NCBI GenBank assembly: GCA_018971925.1
Contig: JAGWZT010000066.1
Coordinates: 1 to 8,391, forward strand
DNA from: Lysobacteraceae bacterium
Lineage (GTDB): Bacteria; Pseudomonadota; Gammaproteobacteria; Xanthomonadales; Rhodanobacteraceae
DNA: 8,391 nt
Reading direction: 5' to 3'
A program made the translations under genes and the position numbers. Each line of letters opens with the position of its first letter. Within the stretch, counting starts at the first letter, position 1. Shown here piece after piece: positions 1 to 4,328 of the stretch. The notes below the pieces were generated by a model that worked only from the letters and a program-made list of their open reading frames with translations, ran no database searches and was not told where the DNA came from.

Positions 1-1
1 C

Positions 2-1666
2 GGGGATTTCTTCTGGAAGATGGTCGCGCCGCTGGTCGCCGAGATGGGCGAGGCCTACCCCGAACTCGCGGCCAAGCAGGCGTTCGTCGAGGAAGCCCTG
101 CGCGCCGAGGAACATCGCTTCGGCGAGACGCTGGAACACGGCATGAAGGTGTTCGACGAGGTTGCATCGAAGTCGGACAAGACCATTCCCGGCGAAGATG
201 CGTTCCGCCTTTACGACACCTATGGCTTCCCGGTGGACCTGACCGCCGACATCGCGCGCGAGCGCGGCATGTCGGTGGACATGCCGGGTTTCGAGCGGGC
301 GATGGAAGCGCAACGCGAACGCGCGCGCGCGGCCAGCAAGTTCGAGAGCAAGGCGCAGTTGCCGGCGGAAGTTGCCAGCAAGCTTTCGCCGACGCAGTTC
401 CTCGGCTACGAAACGCTCGAAGCGAAAGACTGCAAGGTGCTGGCGATCCTGCGCGAGGGCCGCGCGCTGGAACTACTCGCGTCCGGCGAATCCGCTGCGG
501 TCATCCTGGACCGCACGCCGTTCTATGCGGAGTCGGGCGGGCAGGTTGGTGATACGGGCGCGCTGGAACACGCCGCCGGTCGCTTCATCGTCACCGACAC
601 GCAAAAGTTCGGCGGGCAATTCCATGGACACGTCGGCGAGTGGAAAGGCGACGCCCCGCTGCGCGTCGGCGACGCCGTCTTCGCGCGTGTCGATGGCGCC
701 CGCCGCCAGGCCACGGTGTTGAATCATTCGGCGACCCACCTTTTGCACGCTGCGCTGCGCGAGACGCTGGGCGAACACGTCACCCAGAAGGGCTCGCTGG
801 TTGCGCCCGACCGGTTGCGCTTCGACTTCTCGCATTTCCAGCCGGTGAAACCGGAGGAATTGCGGCGCATCGAGGATCGCGTGAACGAACAGATCCGCCG
901 CAACGATGAAGCCGAAATCCGGCACATGGGTTACGACGATGCGATCGCCACCGGCGCTATGGCGTTGTTCGGCGAAAAGTACGGCGACGAAGTCCGCGTG
1001 TTGCGGATGGGCGATTTCTCAACCGAGCTGTGCGGCGGCACGCACGTGTCGCGCACCGGCGACATCGGTTTGTTCAAGATCGTGTCCGAGTCCGGAGTCG
1101 CGGCGGGCATCCGCCGCATCGAGGCTTTGACCGGCGCGGGTGCCATGGCACATGTGGTGGACGAAGAACATCGTCTGGCCGACGTTGCCGGGTTGCTTTC
1201 GTCGAGCGCGGGCGACGTCGCCGACAAGCTGCGCCAGCTGCTCGACAAGCAGAAGAAGCTCGAGCGCGAGCTGGATGCGTTGAAGTCCAAGGCCGCCAGC
1301 TCGGCCACCGGCGACCTGGCCACGCATGCGGTGGATGTCGGCGGCATCAAGCTGGTTGCCGCGCGCGTGGACGGGATGGATGCCAGGGCGCTGCGCGAGG
1401 CCGTCGACACGCTGAAGCAGAAGCTTGGCGATTGCGTGGTGTTGCTTGCTTCCGGCAGTGACGGCAAAGCCTCGCTGGTTGGTGGGGTGCACGGAGGCGC
1501 ATTGGCCAAGGTCAAGGCGGGTGACGTCGTGGCCCACGTTGCCAGGGAAATCGGAGGCAAGGGCGGCGGCAGGCCCGACATGGCCCAGGGCGGTGGCGTG
1601 GATTCCCCGGCGCTCGATCACATGTTGAAAGGGCTCGCCGACTGGCTTGCATCCAAACTTGGCTGA
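2..1666 (+). CDS. alaS: Alanyl-tRNA synthetase, 3' part (5' end outside window)
   Basis: Joins alanine to tRNA-Ala in the cytoplasm and hydrolyses mischarged Ser- or Gly-tRNA-Ala. The frame is already open at base 2 (GDFFWKMVAPLV), so about 554 C-terminal residues are present. Full-length family members have roughly 870-880, so the aminoacylation core is mostly outside the window. What is visible is the tRNA-recognition region, then the editing domain with its zinc-site motifs HSATH (bases 725-739) and CGGTH (1031-1045), then GLFKIVSES and GIRRIEALTG, a coiled-coil-like stretch rich in Lys, Glu and Leu (about 1200-1300), and a C-Ala/DHHA1 domain ending in the Gly-rich GGKGGGRPDMAQGGG (about 1550-1600). 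The ATG at 20 is an internal Met, not the start. I see no frameshift. No convincing hairpin terminator follows, and csrA begins 250 nt downstream from its own promoter. Confidence 0.97.
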   Translation, partial: GDFFWKMVAPLVAEMGEAYPELAAKQAFVEEALRAEEHRFGETLEHGMKVFDEVASKSDKTIPGEDAFRLYDTYGFPVDLTADIARERGMSVDMPGFERAMEAQRERARAASKFESKAQLPAEVASKLSPTQFLGYETLEAKDCKVLAILREGRALELLASGESAAVILDRTPFYAESGGQVGDTGALEHAAGRFIVTDTQKFGGQFHGHVGEWKGDAPLRVGDAVFARVDGARRQATVLNHSATHLLHAALRETLGEHVTQKGSLVAPDRLRFDFSHFQPVKPEELRRIEDRVNEQIRRNDEAEIRHMGYDDAIATGAMALFGEKYGDEVRVLRMGDFSTELCGGTHVSRTGDIGLFKIVSESGVAAGIRRIEALTGAGAMAHVVDEEHRLADVAGLLSSSAGDVADKLRQLLDKQKKLERELDALKSKAASSATGDLATHAVDVGGIKLVAARVDGMDARALREAVDTLKQKLGDCVVLLASGSDGKASLVGGVHGGALAKVKAGDVVAHVAREIGGKGGGRPDMAQGGGVDSPALDHMLKGLADWLASKLG

Positions 1667-1712
1667 GCACCCGCCATGCCAATAGTCATGCCGTTTTCGT
1701 CGCTTTTCTGCA

Positions 1713-1742
1713 TTGCGCCTCCGCCGCGCGTTCAGCTATAGT
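1713..1742 (+). promoter_or_regulatory. Candidate sigma70 promoter for csrA
   Basis: TTGCGC (1713-1718) and TATAGT (1737-1742) are separated by 18 bp, in the alaS-csrA gap. The -10 is a good match and the -35 moderate. The predicted transcription start near 1749 would give csrA a leader of about 165 nt. This is inference from consensus only. Confidence 0.5.
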
Positions 1743-1748
1743 CGCCCC

Positions 1749-1915
1749 GCATCGATCGCCCCTGCATCGGTCTAATGCGGGTGAAGGAGGAACCTGAATA
1801 CGCGCGTTCATCCGCACGTGTCCGCGATCGTCCTGTATTGCCGTGATGTGCGATCCGGAGGGGAACGCATGTGCGGGCATCGGGTCTAACCGATCCGAAC
1901 GAATGGAGTTCCGTC
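1749..1915 (+). promoter_or_regulatory. csrA leader with several GGA motifs, possible CsrA autoregulatory region
   Basis: CsrA proteins bind GGA motifs in RNA, and Escherichia coli csrA is known to repress its own translation by binding its leader. Here GGA occurs at 1786-1788, 1789-1791, 1857-1859, 1862-1864 and 1905-1907, the last inside the Shine-Dalgarno of csrA (GGAG, 1905-1908). An ATCGG/CCGAT hairpin (1879-1883 with 1890-1894) lies just upstream of that site. A near-identical element, GCATCGGTCTAA (1764-1775) and GCATCGGGTCTAA (1877-1889), occurs at both ends of the leader. The motifs are seen directly; autoregulation is inferred. Confidence 0.45.
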
Positions 1916-2149
1916 ATGTTGATTTTGACCCGCCGCGTAGGGGAAACCCTGATGATCGGCGACCAGGTGACCGTCACGGTGTTGGGCGTCAAGGGCAACC
2001 AGGTGCGCATCGGTATCACCGCACCCAAGGATGTCGCGGTGCACCGCGAAGAGATTTACCAGCGCATCCAGCAAGAACATCAAGCGGAAGCTGGCTCCGC
2101 TGCTTCCGATTCCGATGAGTCTTCCGGGGACGAGGCGGCCAGGGGCTGA
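1916..2149 (+). CDS. csrA: Carbon storage regulator CsrA, RNA-binding translational regulator
   Basis: A small homodimeric RNA-binding protein that binds GGA motifs, often over ribosome binding sites, and so controls translation and mRNA stability for carbon metabolism, motility and biofilm or virulence traits. The 77-residue product opens with the canonical MLILTRRVGETLMIGD and carries GVKGNQVRIGI and the conserved APKDVAVHREEIYQRI segment, including the RNA-contact Arg44. The core fits the whole family. After about residue 53 there is an acidic, low-complexity tail (SAASDSDESSGDEAARG), longer than in the 61-residue E. coli protein and like the variable tails of xanthomonad CsrA. The start is fixed by GGAG at 1905-1908, 7 nt before the ATG, and by the invariant N-terminus. 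An in-frame upstream extension lacks family sequence. It sits between alaS and tRNA-Ser, the usual arrangement in this group. Confidence 0.98.
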   Translation: MLILTRRVGETLMIGDQVTVTVLGVKGNQVRIGITAPKDVAVHREEIYQRIQQEHQAEAGSAASDSDESSGDEAARG

Positions 2150-2175
2150 CGCCGGGCCCGTTCCACAGCGCTTTA

Positions 2176-2223
2176 CCAAAACCGGACACGCATTTATCCT
2201 TGCCGACCGGCTTGCCGGTTTGG
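2176..2223 (+). other. Two overlapping inverted repeats downstream of csrA
   Basis: CCAAAACCGG (2176-2185) can pair with CCGGTTTGG (2215-2223), leaving one A bulged. A shorter hairpin, ACCGG-CTTG-CCGGT (2206-2219), uses the same 3' arm, so the two folds exclude each other. No T run follows, so this is not a standard intrinsic terminator. It may be a 3'-end or processing structure for the csrA transcript. Confidence 0.4.
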
Positions 2224-2276
2224 CGTGTGCGTGACGGGTGGTCGTTGCGTGCGCGAGCCGCCGATTCGCGACGGTG

Positions 2277-2307
2277 TTGATACTGGTCTGCGTGGAACCG
2301 GCACCAT
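2277..2307 (+). promoter_or_regulatory. Weak candidate promoter for tRNA-Ser
   Basis: TTGATA (2277-2282) and CACCAT (2302-2307) are 19 bp apart, about 32 nt before the tRNA. The -10 is weak. It resembles the TACCAT placed similarly before tRNA-Pro, which is the main reason to list it. Confidence 0.3.
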
Positions 2308-2338
2308 GGATGGTTCGAAGTAGATTGCAGACAATTCC

Positions 2339-2431
2339 GGAGAGATGCCCGAGAGGCCGAAGGGGCTCCCCTGCTAAGGGAGTATCGGGTCAAAAGCCTG
2401 ATCGAGGGTTCGAATCCCTCTCTCTCCGCCA
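2339..2431 (+). tRNA. tRNA-Ser (anticodon GCT)
   Basis: A class II tRNA that reads AGC and AGU codons. The acceptor stem GGAGAGA (2339-2345) pairs with TCTCTCC (2421-2427), followed by discriminator G and an encoded CCA (2429-2431). The anticodon stem CTCCC/GGGAG encloses the loop CTGCTAA, with GCT at 2373-2375. The long variable arm expected for serine tRNA is present, and GGTTCGAATCC forms the T arm. All stems are intact over 93 nt. It is the first of a plus-strand tRNA run after csrA. Confidence 0.97.
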
Positions 2432-2439
2432 TTCAATCG

Positions 2440-2468
2440 TTGACGTACTTGCTGCGACAACGGATAAT
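2440..2468 (+). promoter_or_regulatory. Sigma70-type promoter for tRNA-Arg(ACG)
   Basis: TTGACG (2440-2445) and GATAAT (2463-2468) have an ideal 17-bp spacing. Each hexamer matches consensus at 5 of 6 positions. The predicted start near 2475 is about 19 nt before the tRNA. It lies in the 62-nt gap after tRNA-Ser, so the two tRNAs can be transcribed independently. Confidence 0.75.
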
Positions 2469-2493
2469 TCGCGGCTCGCTTTTGCGTTTCACT

Positions 2494-2570
2494 GCGCCCG
2501 TAGCTCAGCTGGATAGAGTACCAGGCTACGAACTTGGTGGTCGGGAGTTCGAATCTCTCCGGGCGCGCCA
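2494..2570 (+). tRNA. tRNA-Arg (anticodon ACG)
   Basis: In bacteria the ACG anticodon is normally deaminated to ICG by TadA and reads CGU, CGC and CGA. The acceptor arms are GCGCCCG (2494-2500) and CGGGCGC (2560-2566), with discriminator G and encoded CCA (2568-2570). The anticodon stem CCAGG/CTTGG, with one G·T pair, encloses CTACGAA, with ACG at 2528-2530. It is 77 nt with an intact D arm and GTTCGAATC T arm. A strong promoter precedes it and an intrinsic terminator follows 7 nt later. Confidence 0.97.
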
Positions 2571-2577
2571 TTCAACG

Positions 2578-2607
2578 AAAGGCCGACGGTCCGCCCGTCG
2601 GCTTTTT
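2578..2607 (+). terminator. Rho-independent terminator after tRNA-Arg(ACG)
   Basis: A perfect 8-bp stem, GCCGACGG (2582-2589) with CCGTCGGC (2595-2602), has a 5-nt loop and is followed by TTTTT (2603-2607), with a matching AAA (2578-2580) before it. A second T run lies at 2610-2614. It closes the Ser-Arg tRNA run and separates it from tRNA-Pro. Confidence 0.9.
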
Positions 2608-2638
2608 CGTTTTTGGCTGTCACGGCGCATGGTTCGCG

Positions 2639-2684
2639 TTGACCCGCGCGCGCACGGCACCGTGTACCATTGCCGCTTGCGGCA
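2639..2684 (+). promoter_or_regulatory. Candidate promoter and leader hairpin for tRNA-Pro
   Basis: TTGACC (2639-2644) and TACCAT (2665-2670) are 20 bp apart, which is long, but each matches consensus fairly well. Directly after the -10 is a perfect inverted repeat, TGCCGCTTGCGGCA (2671-2684), spanning the predicted start. The tRNA begins at 2708. Confidence 0.4.
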
Positions 2685-2707
2685 GCAAAGTTCTGCCTGC
2701 TTTGTAT

Positions 2708-2784
2708 CGGGGTATAGCTCAGTCTGGTAGAGCGCCAGCTTTGGGAGCTGGATGTCGGGGGTTCGAATCCCTCTGCCCCGACCA
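2708..2784 (+). tRNA. tRNA-Pro (anticodon TGG)
   Basis: Reads CCA and, with a modified U34, other CCN proline codons. The acceptor arms are CGGGGTA (2708-2714) and TGCCCCG (2774-2780) with one T·G pair, then discriminator A and encoded CCA (2782-2784). The anticodon stem CCAGC/GCTGG encloses TTTGGGA, with TGG at 2742-2744. The initial C and discriminator A are typical identity elements of bacterial tRNA-Pro. It is 77 nt with intact D and T arms, and its 3' end faces tRNA-Arg(TCT) only 14 nt away. Confidence 0.97.
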
Positions 2785-2798
2785 CTTTCGTGGTGCGA

Positions 2799-2875
2799 TG
2801 GCGCGCCCGACTGGAATCGAACCAGCAACCGTCGGCTTAGAAGGCCGATGCTCTATCCGATTGAGCTACGGGCGC
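2799..2875 (-). tRNA. tRNA-Arg (anticodon TCT)
   Basis: Reads the AGA and AGG arginine codons, which are usually rare in GC-rich genomes. On the minus strand the acceptor arms are GCGCCCG (2875-2869) and CGGGCGC (2809-2803), followed by discriminator G and an encoded CCA (2801-2799). The anticodon stem TCGGC/GCCGA encloses CTTCTAA, with TCT at plus-strand 2839-2841. It is 77 nt with intact arms. It converges on tRNA-Pro. No convincing promoter is visible upstream of 2876 on the minus strand. Confidence 0.97.
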
Positions 2876-3190
2876 AGCGGGATAGATTCTCGCATTGAAC
2901 GCGCCGCGGCGCGAATTGCAGATGTACAGCTACTGCAGGAGCTCCATTGATCGCCGAGGCGAGTAGCCATCCGTGGCGCAACGACCCAGTCGGCATCCAT
3001 GCCTCCTCCTCACCCGCGGCGCGACAGTCCACCGGACCGTCGCCAACGCCGCGCGTTCGACCAGTCGGGCGCGCCATTTCGCAATTCGTTTTGTATGCGC
3101 TGCCCGTCGCGATGGCGGCTGCGCTGCGTGCATCCACTGCCAGGAGTAGCATGCGGCGTTTGGCCACGAATTGAACCTCCGGAGGCTCAT
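2876..3190. other. 315-base stretch without a supported gene
   Basis: It separates tRNA-Arg(TCT) (minus) from the cytochrome c gene (plus), so it should hold two divergent promoters, but neither matches consensus well. Visible items are a 12-bp palindrome, GCGCCGCGGCGC (2901-2912), a seven-codon reading frame MRRLATN at 3151-3174 preceded by AGGAG (3142-3146), and the palindrome CCTCCGGAGG (3176-3185 region) whose right half is the cytochrome's ribosome binding site. Open frames running through here on both strands look like GC-driven shadows. Confidence 0.6.
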
Positions 3191-3784
3191 ATGCGATTCA
3201 TCGGTGCGCTGATTTTCTGGGTCATCGTTGCGATCATCGTTTTCTTCGCGTTCGCGTTCAGCGGAATCTATCAGGTGGGCGCGGACGTTCCGCACTGGAG
3301 CGTTACCCGACATGCCATCGGCATGGTGCGCGAACACGCCGTCGACCGCCGCATCGCAGATATCAAACCACCGCCGCTGGATGATCCCGCGCTGGTCAAG
3401 CTGGGTGCCGAGCATTATTCCGAAATGTGCACGGGCTGCCACCTTGCACCCGGCATGGGCCACTCCGAACTGCGCGACGGCCTGTATCCGAAGCCGCCGA
3501 ACCTCACCCGCTTCGCGCCTGATCCCGCCGAAGCATTCTGGATCATCAAGCACGGCTTGAAGATGACCGCGATGCCGGCATGGGGCGCGACCCACGATGA
3601 CCACACGATCTGGGCGATCGTGGCTTACCTGCAGAAGCAGCCCCGCATGAGCGCCGACGAGTTCAAGTCGCTCACTGCGAGTGCCTCGGGCATGCAAGGG
3701 CACGAGGCGGTTCCGGCAAGCGCCGGGTCAGTGCCTGCGCCGCCGGCCTCGACTGCGCCTGCGTCCGCTTCCGGTATGCACTGA
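3191..3784 (+). CDS. Membrane-anchored monohaem cytochrome c (class I type)
   Basis: Probably an electron carrier on the periplasmic face of the inner membrane; its partner is unknown. Residues 4-24 form one uncleaved-looking hydrophobic anchor. The haem site is CTGCH (Cys80, Cys83, His84), and MTAMPAWG (around Met128) supplies the probable sixth ligand, the normal order for a class I domain. After about residue 160 a 37-residue Ala/Pro/Ser-rich tail ends in Met and His, with ASASGM occurring twice. The start is set by GGAGG at 3181-3185, 5 nt before the ATG, and by the anchor. The frame extends upstream to 2999 but that part has no signal or anchor. The protein has 197 residues. It has its own terminator and lies just before the metal operon in the same direction. 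Related cytochromes occur near copper genes as far as I recall, so a link to metal stress is possible but unproven. Confidence 0.9.
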   Translation: MRFIGALIFWVIVAIIVFFAFAFSGIYQVGADVPHWSVTRHAIGMVREHAVDRRIADIKPPPLDDPALVKLGAEHYSEMCTGCHLAPGMGHSELRDGLYPKPPNLTRFAPDPAEAFWIIKHGLKMTAMPAWGATHDDHTIWAIVAYLQKQPRMSADEFKSLTASASGMQGHEAVPASAGSVPAPPASTAPASASGMH

Positions 3785-3790
3785 TTTCGG

Positions 3791-3804
3791 GGTACGGCCG
3801 TACC
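3791..3804. repeat. 14-bp perfect palindrome GGTACGGCCGTACC
   Basis: This perfect dyad starts 7 nt after the cytochrome stop codon, ahead of the terminator stem. It could be an operator, or part of an RNA structure at the 3' end. Nothing in the sequence decides between these. Confidence 0.5.
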
Positions 3805-3806
3805 TG

Positions 3807-3833
3807 CCCGGTTGCCCCGCGCGACCGGGTTTT
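3807..3833 (+). terminator. Intrinsic terminator of the cytochrome c gene
   Basis: CCCGGTTG (3807-3814) pairs with CGACCGGG (3822-3829) through 8 bp including one T·G, with a 7-nt loop, followed by TTTT (3830-3833). The T run is short. It suggests that the cytochrome is a separate transcription unit from the regulator-ATPase operon. Confidence 0.7.
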
Positions 3834-3852
3834 GCGTGCTTCGTGAAAAGTC

Positions 3853-3884
3853 TTGACTCTGGACCATGGTCCATGGTTTAGGAT
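3853..3884 (+). promoter_or_regulatory. MerR-type promoter/operator of the metal operon
   Basis: TTGACT (3853-3858) and TAGGAT (3879-3884) have a 20-bp spacer, too long for RNA polymerase alone and characteristic of MerR-family promoters, where metal-bound regulator untwists the DNA. Inside is the perfect 14-bp dyad TGGACCATGGTCCA (3860-3873). It extends to imperfect 11-bp half-sites at 3856-3866 and 3867-3877, matching at 9 of 11 positions. The dyad centre lies 8.5 bp into the spacer, the same offset as in the classical mer promoter as I recall it. The expected +1 is about 3891, on the regulator's ATG. As no other promoter is seen, the regulator should activate its own operon. Confidence 0.85.
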
Positions 3885-3890
3885 ATGCGC

Positions 3891-4328
3891 ATGGACACAC
3901 CCATCGATCGGCAAACCACCCGGCACATCACCATCGGTGCCGTCGCCCGGCGGGCGGGCGTCGGCATCGACACCATCCGCTACTACGAGCGTGAAGGGCT
4001 GTTGCCCGAGCCGCAGCGGCGCGCATCGGGGTACCGGGATTACGGCAGCGGCACAGTCGAGCGCCTGCGCTTCATCCGCCGCGCAAAGGATCTCGGCTTC
4101 ACGCTGGAAGGGATCCGTGAGCTGTTGGCGCTTTCAACCGACCGCGAACGCGGGGTGAAATCCGTCAAGCAGCGCGCCGAGGCACGACTGCGCGAAGTCG
4201 AGCGGCGCATCCGCGAATTGCAGCGCATGAAGCGCGGGCTCAAGCAACTCATCGATGCATGCCCGGGCCACGGCGAACTCGAACATTGTCCGATCCTGCG
4301 CGCGCTGGGCGGGGAGGGCGACGCATGA
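3891..4328 (+). CDS. MerR-family metal-sensing activator, CueR-like
   Basis: A cytosolic dimeric transcription activator that probably senses Cu(I) or Ag(I) and controls this operon. Of 145 residues, 12-80 form the MerR winged helix (ITIGAVARRAGVG, then TIRYYEREGLL and GYRDY). Residues 85-122 form the Arg/Glu-rich dimerisation helix, and a C-terminal loop holds CPGHGELEHCPIL with Cys124 and Cys133. That loop resembles CueR's CPGDDSADCPII but has eight residues between the cysteines, against seven. The position where divalent sensors carry Cys (CueR has Ser77) aligns with Val89, favouring a monovalent ion. The start is uncertain between ATG 3885 and 3891. AGGA (3880-3883) is 7 nt before 3891, and the predicted transcription start also falls there, so I chose 3891. 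The stop overlaps the ATPase start as ATGA. Confidence 0.9.
   Translation: MDTPIDRQTTRHITIGAVARRAGVGIDTIRYYEREGLLPEPQRRASGYRDYGSGTVERLRFIRRAKDLGFTLEGIRELLALSTDRERGVKSVKQRAEARLREVERRIRELQRMKRGLKQLIDACPGHGELEHCPILRALGGEGDA

Noticed and set aside
473..1621. Several minus-strand open frames opposite alaS
   Set aside because: They are GC-bias shadows of a well-conserved housekeeping gene and carry no family sequence.
1775..1846. 23-codon frame in the csrA leader as a regulatory peptide gene
   Set aside because: No ribosome site lies upstream of its ATG and the peptide has no recognisable pattern. The AAGGAGG inside it is better read as possible CsrA sites.
2339..2875. tRNA genes as attachment sites of an integrated element
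   Set aside because: There is no integrase gene, no repeated tRNA 3' end elsewhere in the window, and all four tRNAs are intact.
2947..3190. Upstream extension of the cytochrome c frame to an ATG at 2999, and overlapping frames on both strands
   Set aside because: The extension is Arg/Pro-rich, would put about 64 charged residues before the membrane anchor, and has no good ribosome site. GGAGG sits 5 nt before ATG 3191.
4259..4327. Earlier ATPase start at 4259
   Set aside because: It would add 22 residues wholly overlapping the regulator's sensing loop. The ATG at 4325 forms the usual ATGA coupling and begins a metal-binding His-rich N-terminus.
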